Notes: generated by a model from the letters alone, not told the origin. A stretch of DNA of 53,203 bases from Desulfobulbaceae bacterium (GCA_003249645.1 QKIH01000059.1:1-53203), one strand, 5' to 3'; positions 16,133 to 25,636 are shown, counted from the stretch's first letter. Numbers and translations are program-made.

Positions 16133-18268
16133 ATGCAGCAAGTCCTTACAACCTGTCCTTACTGCGGATCAGGTTGCACACTTTATCTCGAGGTAGAAGA
16201 CAATACCATAGTCAGGGTAAAGCCAAACAGCGTCAACTCTGTAAACGAAGGGGCTCTATGTTCGAAAGGTCACTTCGGTATGGATTTCGTCCACAGTAAA
16301 GACCGTCTCACCTCCCCATTGATCCGTAAAAACGGTGAACTGACAAAAGCAAGCTGGGAGGAAGCATATAACTATATTGCTTCCCGACTGCTTCAGTATG
16401 CAGGGGAATTCGGAGGCAAAAGCATCGCCGGCTTCAGTTCGGCGAGGTGCACCAATGAAGAAAACTACCTGATGCAGAAAATGATGCGTGCAGTTCTCGG
16501 CAGCAATTCCGTCGACCACTGTGCACGACTCTGACACGCCCCGACTGTGGAAGGTCTTTCCACAACACTTGGCAGCGGTGCAATGACAAACTCCATCGCA
16601 GAACTACACACCATGGGACCGGGCGATACCATCTTTGCCATCGGTACCAATACCACCGAATGCCACCCCATAATAGGAATCGCCATGATCAAGGCGGTAA
16701 AGCGTGGAGCAAAACTCATCGTTGTTGACCCGAGGGCTACCACCCTGACCCAGCATGCAGATGTCTGGCTGCGCCTGCAGCCGGGCAGTGACGTAGCCCT
16801 GCTCAATGCCATTGCTCACGTTATCTTGCAAAACGGATGGGAGGCGACAGAGTATATAGCCAAACACACTGAAAATTTTTCCGAGTTTAAAAAGATTGCC
16901 GCCAGATATTTCCCCTATAAGGCCGCTGAAATCACTGGCGTACCAGCAACGCTGATAAAGGATGCGGCAAAGATCATCGGCCAGAGCAGAAATGTGGCTA
17001 TCTATTATACCATGGGAGTCACGCAGCATACCTCCGGCGTTGACAATGTCATGGCTGTCTCCAATATTGCCGTTCTTACCGGCAATATAGGCAGAGCAAA
17101 AACGGGGGTTAATCCGCTGCGCGGTCAGAACAATGTTCAGGGAGCATGTGATATGGGCGCTTTGCCCGATGTTTTGCCGGGCTACCAGAAAGTGCAGAAA
17201 ACTGATGTCAGGGAAAAATTTGCCAAAGCCTGGGGCGTAGAAATCCCTGAAGAGCAAGGCTTGACTGTACCATCGGTGCTTGATGGTATTGAAAAAGGTG
17301 AAGTTAAAGCCGTCTATATTTTTGGCGAAAACCCGCTGCGCAGCGACCCGGACATTAATCATGTCAAGCACTGCCTGGAGAAAGTTGAACTGCTCATTGT
17401 CCAGGATATTTTTCTCACCGAAACGGCCCAGATAGCAGATGTCGTTCTGCCCGGAGCCGCCTTTGCCGAAAAAGACGGGACATTCACCAGCACCGAGCGC
17501 AGGGTTCAGCGGGTGCGTAAAGCCATCGAACCACCGGGCCAATGCAAACCGGACTGGCAGATTCTCAGCGAACTCATTGCAGCTATGGGCTACCCTGCCG
17601 CCTATTCTCACCCGCAGGAGATCTTCGAAGAGATGCGTCAGCTGACCCCCTCCTACAACGGTATAAGCTACGCACGGCTTGAAAATGAGTCTCTGCAGTG
17701 GCCATGCCCGACAAATGATCACCCAGGAACACCGATCCTCCATGTCGGCAGCAGTATACGCGGCAAAGCCCGCTTTGTTCCGGCAGATTTTCGACTCCCT
17801 GCTGAACTTCCGGATAAAGAGTACCCGATGATGCTTACAACAGGACGCGTTGTCGCACACTATCACACCGGCACCATGACCCGTCGCTGCTGGGGCCTTC
17901 GCGGTGTGGCTCCCTATGAAATGGTTGAGATTCATCCAGAGGACGCTGCAGCTCTAGCCATCGAGGACGGTGATCAGATCAGTGTCAGCTCACGCCGCGG
18001 AGAGGTTCTGGCTGTTGCCAAGGTAACTACCCGGGTGAGTCCCGGTCTGGTTTTCATGACTTTCCATTATTCTGAAAGCTCGGGAAATATGCTGACCAAC
18101 ACCGCTTGTGACCCAACCACTCAGACACCGGAACTCAAGGTATGTGCCGTCGCTGTGCGCAAGGTAAAAAGTCCGGGGGTTCATCTTGCCGACACTGGTT
18201 TTCTTCAGCAGAATACAGCGCCCGAAGGGGTGTTCCACCAACCGGCTCTTTCAAACGCACCCCATTAA
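16133..18268 (+). CDS. fdhF: Selenocysteine-containing formate dehydrogenase catalytic subunit
   Basis: Read through the in-frame UGA at 16532-16534, this is one 711-residue protein, the size of FDH-H. The N-terminus TTCPYCGSGCTLYLEVEDN carries Cys8, Cys11, Cys15 and Cys43 for one 4Fe-4S cluster. The UGA is residue 134 in the context CARL-U-HAPTVEGL, matching CARV-U-HGPSVAGL of E. coli FdhF, including the His after Sec. NPLRGQNNVQGACDMG and the C-terminal molybdopterin-binding domain (TTGRVVAHYHTGTMTRR) complete the DMSO-reductase fold. No Tat signal is present, so it is cytosolic and interconverts formate and CO2. A SECIS hairpin follows the UGA and a sigma-54 promoter precedes the gene. The neighbours (two HycB-like ferredoxins and an [FeFe] hydrogenase) point to an HDCR/formate-hydrogen lyase complex. 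Confidence 0.93.
16532..16534 (+). other. Selenocysteine (UGA) codon of fdhF
   Basis: TGA at codon 134. The reading frame continues with clear FDH homology for 577 more residues, and the flanking residues match the Sec site of FDH-H, so this is recoding and not a frameshift or pseudogene. Confidence 0.93.
16546..16564 (+). promoter_or_regulatory. Bacterial SECIS element in fdhF
   Basis: TGTGGAA and TTCCACA form a perfect 7-base stem with loop GGTCT, 11 bases after the UGA. The GGUCU loop is the SelB-binding loop known from E. coli fdhF, and the distance suits bacterial SECIS elements. Confidence 0.85.
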
Positions 18269-18288
18269 TTCAAACCAGTCAAGAAACA

Positions 18289-18909
18289 ATGAATATGCCA
18301 TATCGCCTCAATCGTTTTGTCATTGCCGACCCGGGAAAGTGTATCGGATGCAGGGTATGTGAGATCGCCTGCGCTGCCGTGCACGAAAAAGAGCAGACAC
18401 CGCTCACTGTCGGCAATATGCAGAACCCGGTTCAGCCAAGACTCTACCTCGTAAGGAGCGTGCAAGGTTCTGTGCCGATTCAATGCAGACACTGCGAAGA
18501 CGCGCCATGCGCCGCCGCCTGTCCGGTGCTTGCCATCACCCAGAAAGAAGACGTTATCTTTGTCGATGAAAGCCTGTGTGTAGGATGCAAAACATGTATG
18601 CTTGCCTGCCCTTTCGGGGCACTGAAGCTCGTACCGGTTTTTGAAAACGGTCTTCCAGTCGAACAGAACCTGCCGCTCCATCCGGAATCTCAGCACCAGG
18701 GAGGCAGCACTGCAGGGGAGAAGGAAGAATACAAGCAGCTGCATGTTGCCAGCAAGTGTGACCGATGCAGTGGTCTTGCAGAACCTGCCTGCGTCGCAAA
18801 CTGCCCACAGCAGGCCTTGAAAGTGATTCAGCCGGAAAGACATCTTACCATGCGAATGCATGAAGCTGCCCTCAGCCTGGCAGCTGTCGCCAGAAAATAT
18901 GCCTCCTGA
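18289..18909 (+). CDS. HycB/HydN-like electron-transfer protein with four 4Fe-4S clusters
   Basis: 206 residues from ATG at 18289 (or 18295), 20 bases after fdhF. Four cluster motifs are visible: CIGCRVCEIAC, CRHCEDAPCAAAC, CVGCKTCMLAC and CDRC...CVANC, the HycB/HydN/FdnH-type arrangement. A stretch of about 30 residues between the third and fourth motif (FENGLPVEQNLPLHPESQ and on) is longer than in the second copy downstream. There is no signal or membrane segment. It should pass electrons between the formate dehydrogenase and the hydrogenase, like HycB2 of HDCR. The C-terminal tail (MRMHEAALSLAAVARKYAS) looks helical; in HDCR such tails of HycB proteins help make filaments, so this may do likewise. 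Confidence 0.88.
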   Translation: MNMPYRLNRFVIADPGKCIGCRVCEIACAAVHEKEQTPLTVGNMQNPVQPRLYLVRSVQGSVPIQCRHCEDAPCAAACPVLAITQKEDVIFVDESLCVGCKTCMLACPFGALKLVPVFENGLPVEQNLPLHPESQHQGGSTAGEKEEYKQLHVASKCDRCSGLAEPACVANCPQQALKVIQPERHLTMRMHEAALSLAAVARKYAS

Positions 18910-18981
18910 AAACAGGCTCAACCTGATGTTCACGCCTTTTTTCAGCATGAGCAAAATCTCAAAAATGTACGCCCTAGAACG

Positions 18982-20364
18982 ATGAAAACACCTATTATCA
19001 CCATAGACCAGGAACTTTGCACAGGCTGCGGCAGATGCCGGGAAATCTGTCCAGTCGGAGCAATCTCTGGAATGCCGGACACCCCGCACGAAGTCGACAG
19101 CACGCGCTGCATACTCTGCGGGCAATGCGTGCAGATCTGCAGCGGATATGATTCAGCCAACGAAACATTTGCAACATCCAGAGTAGAAAGACTGAAACAG
19201 CGCGGCATGCTCCCCACTGTGAAAGAACCCCTTTTCGCCGCACACTACCGCGGTGATATCAATGCTGTGGTAGCGGCTCTTCAGCAGCCGGACACCTTTA
19301 CGATTGTCCAGTGTGCTCCAGCCGTGCGGGTTGCAATCGGCGAAGAGTTCGGTATGCCGTACGGCACGCTCACACCCGGAAAGCTTTCCGCCGCCCTGCA
19401 TGCTCTTGGCTTTAACCGGGTCTACGACACCAATTTTGCAGCCGATCTCACCATCATGGAAGAAGGCGCCGAGCTGATTAACCGGATAAAGAACAAGGGC
19501 AGGCTCCCCATGTTCACCTCATGTTGTCCCGGCTGGGTAAAATATGTCGAAGACCAGCATGACGATCTGCTTGATCATCTCTCGAGCTGCAAATCACCCC
19601 AGCAGATGGCCGGCACCCTCTTCAAGACCTATGGAGCAAAACTTGACGGGATTGATCCTGCACACGTCTTCAGTGTGGCGGTCATGCCGTGCACCTGTAA
19701 AAAATTTGAATGTGAACGTCCGGAGATGAACAGCAGCGGATATCAGGATGTCGATCTCGTCATTACCACCCGGGAACTTGCCCAGCTGATCAAACACTGC
19801 GGTATAGATTTCACGTCTCTTCCCGATGAGGCTTTTGATAACCCGCTTGGCTGCTACACCGGAGCCGGCAACATTTTCGGGGCAACTGGCGGTGTCATGG
19901 AAGCGGCGCTGCGCAGTGCCTGCGAGATGCTCACCGGCACGCCTCTTCCCAGCCTTGAACTCGAATACGTCCGTGGGGAAGAGGGTATCAGACGAGCCAC
20001 CATCTGTCATGAAGGAGTGGAACTGAAAGTCACCATTGTTGCCGGGCTGCAATATGTCGGCAGTGTGCTCGAACAGGTCAGACGCGGCGAGGCTGATTTT
20101 CACTTCCTCGAGGTCATGTGCTGCCCCATGGGATGCGTAAGCGGCGGTGGACAGCCAAAGATTCTCCTGCCGGCTCAGCGTCTTGAGGCCCACGCCGGAC
20201 GAAAAGCAGGGCTCTATTCCCATGACAAGTCGCTCACTGTACGCAAATCTCATGAAAACCCACAGATAAAAAAACTCTACGAGAATTTTCTGGGCGAGCC
20301 ACTGGGCCATGAAGCACATCACCTGCTGCATACCGACCACCAACAGAACAGGAGGGCCGTATGA
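18982..20364 (+). CDS. hydA: [FeFe] hydrogenase catalytic subunit (HDCR type)
   Basis: 460 residues. The N-terminal two-cluster ferredoxin domain has CTGCGRCREIC (13-23) and CILCGQCVQIC (43-53). All three H-cluster motifs are present: TSCCPGW (179-185), MPCTCKKFE, and EVMCCPMGCVSGGGQP. QCAPAVRVAIGEEFG is the usual strand near the active site. It is a short monomeric-type catalytic subunit without the extra N-terminal clusters of bifurcating HydA, and no HydB/HydC genes are nearby. The subunits around it make it an HDCR or formate-hydrogen lyase hydrogenase. The start codon has no obvious ribosome site. Its stop overlaps the next gene (ATGA), so the two are translationally coupled. Confidence 0.93.
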   Translation: MKTPIITIDQELCTGCGRCREICPVGAISGMPDTPHEVDSTRCILCGQCVQICSGYDSANETFATSRVERLKQRGMLPTVKEPLFAAHYRGDINAVVAALQQPDTFTIVQCAPAVRVAIGEEFGMPYGTLTPGKLSAALHALGFNRVYDTNFAADLTIMEEGAELINRIKNKGRLPMFTSCCPGWVKYVEDQHDDLLDHLSSCKSPQQMAGTLFKTYGAKLDGIDPAHVFSVAVMPCTCKKFECERPEMNSSGYQDVDLVITTRELAQLIKHCGIDFTSLPDEAFDNPLGCYTGAGNIFGATGGVMEAALRSACEMLTGTPLPSLELEYVRGEEGIRRATICHEGVELKVTIVAGLQYVGSVLEQVRRGEADFHFLEVMCCPMGCVSGGGQPKILLPAQRLEAHAGRKAGLYSHDKSLTVRKSHENPQIKKLYENFLGEPLGHEAHHLLHTDHQQNRRAV

Positions 20365-20936
20365 ACGCTTTTGTTATCGGTGACGCTGAGTTGTGTATCG
20401 GCTGTCAGGCCTGTATGGTCGCCTGCGCCCAGGCCCATGAAAAGATGCCGACAGCAGCCTTAAATGAAAGGGAAACACCATTTCATTCACGGATTACCGT
20501 TGTCAACGCACCTGAGGTAACCGTTGCCGTGCAATGCCGGCATTGTGAAGATTCACCGTGCGCCCGCTCCTGTCCGGTTGAAGCGATTGTCCAGAAAAAT
20601 GCCCATATCGAGGTGATCAAGGAAAAATGCATCGGCTGCAAAAGCTGTGTTCTGGCCTGCCCCTTTGGGGCGATAAAGATAATAGAAGACGATATGAATT
20701 GTGCCGCCATATTTATAAGCCCACATGACGGCACAGCCCATGACAGGATTGAAAAAGCCCATTTTGTCGTCGAAAAATGCGATCTTTGCGCCGGCTGCGG
20801 TTCTCCGGCCTGTGTTGCAATCTGCCCGGCAAAGGCTCTACAATTGGTTGAGCCGGATGCCATTGCACAGAAAATCGAAAACCGCCGGATAAAAAATGCC
20901 AACCGGATCAGGCTGTACAGATCACAACTTGCCTGA
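20361..20936 (+). CDS. Second HycB-like four-cluster ferredoxin
   Basis: 191 residues starting at the ATGA overlap with hydA. Cluster motifs are CIGCQACMVAC, CRHCEDSPCARSC, CIGCKSCVLAC and CDLCAGCGSPACVAIC. It is a paralogue of the protein at 18289 and is probably the hydrogenase-side electron carrier (HycB3-like). The C-terminal part (IAQKIENRRIKNANRIRLYRS) is a basic, likely helical tail. Together with fdhF, the first ferredoxin and hydA it completes the four-subunit set of HDCR. I cannot tell which paralogue sits next to which enzyme; gene order suggests this one binds HydA. Confidence 0.88.
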   Translation: MNAFVIGDAELCIGCQACMVACAQAHEKMPTAALNERETPFHSRITVVNAPEVTVAVQCRHCEDSPCARSCPVEAIVQKNAHIEVIKEKCIGCKSCVLACPFGAIKIIEDDMNCAAIFISPHDGTAHDRIEKAHFVVEKCDLCAGCGSPACVAICPAKALQLVEPDAIAQKIENRRIKNANRIRLYRSQLA

Positions 20937-21005
20937 TATCTGGAGATACTGATTTGAATATCATCAGCTTTTGCAATATATTCTCAACAGGAGGCTGAAA
21001 TCATT

Positions 21006-22385
21006 ATGACCGAAAAGCAACAAAACCATACCACCGAATCATCTTCTGCCGAGCTCGTCCGTGCCTTTCAGCCCGACGGCACACTCACCTTCGTCAATGA
21101 AGCATGCTGCCGGTTTTACGAGAAAAGTCCTGCAGAGATGGTCGGCCACAACGTTGCTTCCTTTCTCTCCGAAGACGACCGGGAGGAAATCATTGCAGCA
21201 ATCTTTTCCATTACCCCTGATAATCCTGAGGTCATCACCCGGCCGAAATATGTCAGGAGCAATGGGCAGGTCTGCTATCTTGAATACAAAAACCGGGGTA
21301 TTTTCTTACCGGACGGCACCATAGTCGGCTACCAGTCCACCGGAATCGAATTAACCAGCAGCGACCAGCAGCCTTACCTGTTTCAGGAAACCGGTTCACA
21401 GCTTGAGACAACGCAGAAAAAGGCCAGGATCAACATTTCCCTGCAAAAGAGAAATATCGGTATCTTCTCTGAAGAAATGTTCGAAGTGGTACGTCACGCC
21501 GAAATGTACCACACCGACCGGTCTATTCCGGTATTGCTGGAAGGAGAAACCGGCGTCGGGAAGGAGATCATTGCCAAGATCATCCACTTCGGCCAATCAG
21601 ACTCACTGCGACCTTTTGTTGATATCAACTGTACTGCCCTCTCGCCATCGCTCTTTGAAAGTGAACTGTTCGGCTACGATTCAGGAGCATTTACCGGAGC
21701 TGTCCACTCAGGAAGGCGCGGCAAGCTCGACTCAGCCAGCGGGGGAACTCTCTTTCTCGATGAAGTTGCAGAAATTCCCGTCGAGCTGCAAGCCAAGCTG
21801 CTGCGTGTTCTGGAAGAAAAGACATTCTACCGGGTTGGCGGTCTGCGTCGTATTCCCACTGACATCCGGGTCATCGCGGCAACGAATCTGGACTTTGACA
21901 GCCGCATAGGTGACGGCAGCTTCCGCAGAGATCTCTATTATCGTCTCAAAGTAGGCCATATTCGCATACCGGCACTGAGAGAACGTCGTGATGATATTCT
22001 GCCTCTTGCCCGTATGCTGCTCAAACAATTCTCTCAAAAAAGAAATAAAGGTTTTAACAACCTCAGCGACGCCGCCTGCGAACTGCTGCTGAACCACCCC
22101 TGGCCGGGTAACGTTCGCGAATTAAAAAACCTGATGGAATGGGCCACATTCATGTATGATGCCCCGCTGCTTTTACCGGAACACATCAGGCATCGTCTCA
22201 CGATACCGGGCGGCATCTCCGTCATAAATGACACAAGCTCCTCCGCAAACCAGGGAAAAGCCATGAAGGATATTGACATAACCGATATCCACAATGCCAT
22301 CAACCTGTGCAAGGGTAATAAGACCAAGGCCGCCCGGCACCTTGGCATATCTATCAGGACCCTGTACAACCGTCTTTCCGGTTAG
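21006..22385 (+). CDS. PAS-domain sigma-54-dependent transcriptional activator
   Basis: 459 residues. Residues about 15-115 form a PAS sensor (FQPDGTLTFVNEACCRFYEKSP ... LPDGTIVGYQSTG). The AAA+ domain has Walker A GETGVGKE (180-187), GAFTGA (227-232) for sigma-54 contact, GGTLFLDEVAEIP (Walker B) and the arginine-rich sensor region. A Fis-type helix-turn-helix ends the protein (INLCKGNKTKAARHLGISIRTLYNRL). There is no receiver domain, so it is probably a one-component sensor. It lies 69 bases after the second ferredoxin in a cluster that starts with a sigma-54 promoter, so it most likely activates that promoter. Unlike FhlA it has PAS instead of GAF domains; the signal is unknown. Confidence 0.92.
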   Translation: MTEKQQNHTTESSSAELVRAFQPDGTLTFVNEACCRFYEKSPAEMVGHNVASFLSEDDREEIIAAIFSITPDNPEVITRPKYVRSNGQVCYLEYKNRGIFLPDGTIVGYQSTGIELTSSDQQPYLFQETGSQLETTQKKARINISLQKRNIGIFSEEMFEVVRHAEMYHTDRSIPVLLEGETGVGKEIIAKIIHFGQSDSLRPFVDINCTALSPSLFESELFGYDSGAFTGAVHSGRRGKLDSASGGTLFLDEVAEIPVELQAKLLRVLEEKTFYRVGGLRRIPTDIRVIAATNLDFDSRIGDGSFRRDLYYRLKVGHIRIPALRERRDDILPLARMLLKQFSQKRNKGFNNLSDAACELLLNHPWPGNVRELKNLMEWATFMYDAPLLLPEHIRHRLTIPGGISVINDTSSSANQGKAMKDIDITDIHNAINLCKGNKTKAARHLGISIRTLYNRLSG

Positions 22386-22522
22386 ATAAAACACATTACC
22401 GCCATCCGAAACCAAATTTAATCCCAAAACAGTTCGTTCTCCTCAAGCAACACCCTGAGATTATATTTCCACAAAGGATGTTCCCTGAAGAATTCCGCTA
22501 AGATCACAAGGAAGGAATACCT

Positions 22523-23932
22523 ATGAAAATTGAAACAGATTCACTGCAAAGTTTTATCGATACCCAGTCAATATGGCAGACACTTGAAAAAGCCGCCCAA
22601 CCGGATCAACTCCTGGTGCGCGAAACCCTTGCAAAAGCATCTGAACAAAAAGGGCTCTCCCTCTTTGATGCCGCTGTCCTGCTGGAAAACCAAAATGTAG
22701 AACTTGATGCAGAAATTTTCAGTATGGCCCGGCAGGTAAAGCAAGCCATCTACGGCAACCGGGTTGTACTCTTCGCGCCGCTGTATATTTCCAACGAATG
22801 CGGAAACCAATGCACCTATTGCGCCTTCAGCACCCTTAATTCCGAACTCAAACGCAAGACGCTGACGGCTGAAGAAATTCGACGGGAAGTAGAGGTTCTT
22901 GAGAACAGTGGTCAAAAAAGGCTGCTTTTGGTGTACGGTGAACATCCCCGCCTTGATGCCCGCTGGATTGCAGACACAGTGGCAACCGTTTATGACACGC
23001 TTTCTGATAAGAGCGGATCGATTCGACGGGTGAATGTCAACTGTGCGCCGCTTGATGTGGAGGGCTTTTCCCTCCTGCACGAAGCGCAGATCGGCACTTA
23101 CCAGTGTTTTCAGGAAACTTATCACGAGTCCACCTATAAACAGCTGCATCTCAAGGGCAACAAGACAAACTTCCTATGGCGACTTCATGCCATGCACCGT
23201 GCCCAGGAAGCGGGGATCGACGATGTGGGCATCGGGGCGCTTTTCGGTTTGTATGATCACCGGTTTGAACTTCTTGCCATGCTCGCTCATGCCCAGGAAC
23301 TGGAAGAAAAATGGGGCGCAGGCCCTCACACCATCTCCTTCCCGCGTCTTGAACCGGCCCAGGGAGCTGAGATTTCCGTTGCTCCGCCCTACGGGATTTC
23401 TGACTATACGTTCAAGAAAATTGTTGCGATAACAAGGCTTGCCGCACCATATACAGGCCTTATAATGAGTACGAGGGAATCAGCTGAGCTCAGAAATGAA
23501 CTTCTACAGCTTGGCATATCACAGCTCAGCGCCGCGTCCAGAACCTATCCGGGAGCCTACAGTGATCCGACATGGGACAGACCCGACAGTCAGCAGTTCT
23601 GCATTGAAGACCATCGTTCGCTCGATGAAGTGGTCTTCGAGCTTGTACAGCAGGGACTGATGCCTTCATGGTGTACCGCCTGCTACAGAAAGAACCGTAC
23701 CGGGGAGCATTTTATGAACATGGCAAAAGAAGGCTTTATAAAGAATTTCTGTCATCCCAACGCGGTGCTCACCTTTAACGAATACCTCAATGACTATGCT
23801 TCGGCCAAAACCGTTGCAGTCGGGAAAGAACATATCGCCAGTCAGCTGGAAACAGGAAGTGAACAAATCAAAGATCATTTCGGCAAACTCCTGATACGTA
23901 TGGATAGCGGTGAACGCGACCTCTACCTGTAA
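22523..23932 (+). CDS. hydG: [FeFe] hydrogenase H-cluster maturase HydG (tyrosine lyase)
   Basis: 469 residues, preceded by AAGGAAGGA. The radical SAM motif is NECGNQCTYC (Cys93, 97, 100). The C-terminal auxiliary cluster region is present: MPSWCTACYRKNRTGEHFM and later KNFCHP, the C-x2-C-x(about 22)-C pattern of HydG. The protein ends DSGERDLYL, typical of the family. HydG cleaves tyrosine to give CO and cyanide ligands as an Fe(CO)2(CN) synthon for the H-cluster. It belongs functionally with hydA 2.2 kb upstream. The other maturases, HydE and HydF, are not in the window and should be elsewhere in the genome. Confidence 0.93.
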   Translation: MKIETDSLQSFIDTQSIWQTLEKAAQPDQLLVRETLAKASEQKGLSLFDAAVLLENQNVELDAEIFSMARQVKQAIYGNRVVLFAPLYISNECGNQCTYCAFSTLNSELKRKTLTAEEIRREVEVLENSGQKRLLLVYGEHPRLDARWIADTVATVYDTLSDKSGSIRRVNVNCAPLDVEGFSLLHEAQIGTYQCFQETYHESTYKQLHLKGNKTNFLWRLHAMHRAQEAGIDDVGIGALFGLYDHRFELLAMLAHAQELEEKWGAGPHTISFPRLEPAQGAEISVAPPYGISDYTFKKIVAITRLAAPYTGLIMSTRESAELRNELLQLGISQLSAASRTYPGAYSDPTWDRPDSQQFCIEDHRSLDEVVFELVQQGLMPSWCTACYRKNRTGEHFMNMAKEGFIKNFCHPNAVLTFNEYLNDYASAKTVAVGKEHIASQLETGSEQIKDHFGKLLIRMDSGERDLYL

Positions 23933-24087
23933 GACTGCGCTGCTTGCAATAGATGGAGATGCAGAACTGAAACAGCTCGACGGCCATGGTTTACTGCCTC
24001 CTTGTAAAACATTTGCCCCTTTTAAAAGTGGGAAGGCATATAATGAGTTGACTGTGTTTAACTTCTCTTGCCGTAAGGATTGTTTGT

Positions 24088-25398
24088 ATGAGTATTAAAT
24101 CAAGTATAGGGGGAGACGGATACGGAGATCTGTCCCATTCTTCAGACCAGCGGGATCTTCAGAGTCACCTCAGGCGATACAGATGCCTGAAACAGGCATT
24201 TCTCTACCTTGCCTTTTTCTTCCTCTCGTTGAACCTGCGAGCATCCATCACGTCTCTTCCGCCGGTAATCGGGGACCTGCAGAACACGCTGCATATCAGC
24301 GCCGGAACGGCAGGTTTTCTCACCTCTATCCCGGTTCTCTGCTTCGGTTTTTTGACTCCCCTGCTGGGATGGCTGATGAAACGCATTAGCCTGGAAATCT
24401 CCATTGGTGTAACCCTTTTAGGGATCATTCTTGGCAACCTTGTGCGAAGCGGCGGTAATTTTTCCTTAGCCCTGACCGGCACGGTCATTATCGGGGCCTC
24501 ACTTACGGTTGGAAACATCGCCGGTCTGATGGTGTTGGGACGCGATTTCAGGAATCACGCGAGTTTCATGACCGGAGTCTATGTCTGCGGCATGAGTATC
24601 GGCTCCTTCTTAACCACAGCCGCCACAGCTCCTTTCGCTCAAAAGGCTGGCTGGCAGGTTGCCCTTGCGGCTCTACCCGGTATACTCGCTCTGGCTGCAG
24701 TAGTCTTATGGGCAGCAGTCAACTATTTTCAGTCAAGAGAAAGACAACTAATCAGTGAGATAGGAACCTGTTCTGACAATACGGCCTTCACTTCTGCCGC
24801 AAAGAGTCTGCATGAAAGAACAGTAAGCCGTTCAATTATTGAAATGCCGCTTGTTTGGCTTCTGTCCGTTGCCTTTGCCGCCCACACCTTTCTTTTTTAC
24901 GGCCTTACAGCATGGCTGCCGCTCTATATGAAAGAGGTCGCCCACCTCTCGGTTTCACAGGCCGGGATTGCAGCATCGCTTTTTCAGATTTTAGGGATTC
25001 TGGGTTGTCTGGGCATTCCGGCACTGGCAGCGACCAGGCGGTTATCTCAGACAACACTCTTTCTCATTGTGACCGTTTCCTGGTTCGCTACGGCAACGGG
25101 TTTCTGGCTCAAACCAGCAATGTGGGTCATCTGGACTATTTTTGGAGGAATCGGCTCAGGTGGCGGCTTTACCGTAATCTTCGGACTGGTTATGCAGCAC
25201 GCCAGAACTCTGGACGAGAACCGGATACTCTCAACCATCATTCAATCGGCGGGATACGGGGTGGCATCTGTCAGTCCATTTGTAATCGGTCATATCTACC
25301 ATGTAACCCATGGCTGGAACGCGTCCTTTATCATGCTGGCCTGTGCGGCAATGATAATGACCCTGTGCGGTATTTTTGCATCCCATCAGAAACAATAA
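24088..25398 (+). CDS. CynX/NimT-family MFS transporter
   Basis: 436 residues with about 12 hydrophobic segments after a hydrophilic N-terminus of some 30 residues. FFFLSLNLRASITSLPPVIGDLQ near the first helix is the pattern of the CynX/NimT (cyanate/2-nitroimidazole) MFS branch, and VYVCGMSIGSFLTTAATAPFA and FYGLTAWLPLYMKE are also typical. ATG at 24088 has AAGGA 8 bases upstream. It follows hydG by 155 bases and could be co-transcribed or independent. The real substrate is unknown; a small anion or organic acid is possible, but a link to formate is only suggested by position. Confidence 0.82.
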   Translation: MSIKSSIGGDGYGDLSHSSDQRDLQSHLRRYRCLKQAFLYLAFFFLSLNLRASITSLPPVIGDLQNTLHISAGTAGFLTSIPVLCFGFLTPLLGWLMKRISLEISIGVTLLGIILGNLVRSGGNFSLALTGTVIIGASLTVGNIAGLMVLGRDFRNHASFMTGVYVCGMSIGSFLTTAATAPFAQKAGWQVALAALPGILALAAVVLWAAVNYFQSRERQLISEIGTCSDNTAFTSAAKSLHERTVSRSIIEMPLVWLLSVAFAAHTFLFYGLTAWLPLYMKEVAHLSVSQAGIAASLFQILGILGCLGIPALAATRRLSQTTLFLIVTVSWFATATGFWLKPAMWVIWTIFGGIGSGGGFTVIFGLVMQHARTLDENRILSTIIQSAGYGVASVSPFVIGHIYHVTHGWNASFIMLACAAMIMTLCGIFASHQKQ

Positions 25399-25594
25399 AG
25401 AAAAAAGATGTTCCAGCAGCACAATAGATAGTATTTTTCTTTGGGGAACTGCAAATTCGTTCCTGCTTCAATTCATTTATTATGCTATATAATGTTGCTG
25501 ATTCGGGGTTAATAAACAGGTAACTAGCCGATTCTTCATCTTACCTTCATTTTACTCTGGCATTTTGGAGGTCTAGACAACAATCTAACACTGA

Positions 25595-25600
25595 TATAAT
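25595..25600 (+). promoter_or_regulatory. Possible -10 box of uppP
   Basis: TATAAT lies 37 bases upstream of the GTG start of uppP. A weak TAGACA (25574-25579) would be the -35 box with a short 15-base spacer, so this is a modest candidate. Confidence 0.3.
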
Positions 25601-25636
25601 TTACAATACTATTCATACATTTTTCGAAGGAGTACC

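Noticed and set aside
16133-16534. fdhF looks like two genes (133-residue and 573-residue frames) or a nonsense mutant.
   Set aside because: The stop is a UGA at the conserved Sec position and is followed by a SECIS hairpin, so it is one recoded gene.
16604-17935. A long antisense frame (443 residues) inside fdhF.
   Set aside because: It has no recognisable domain and lies fully within a strongly conserved gene on the other strand; it is a shadow of codon bias.
18265-19125. An antisense frame of 286 residues across the first HycB-like gene and hydA.
   Set aside because: The sense strand encodes clear ferredoxin motifs and the antisense protein resembles nothing.
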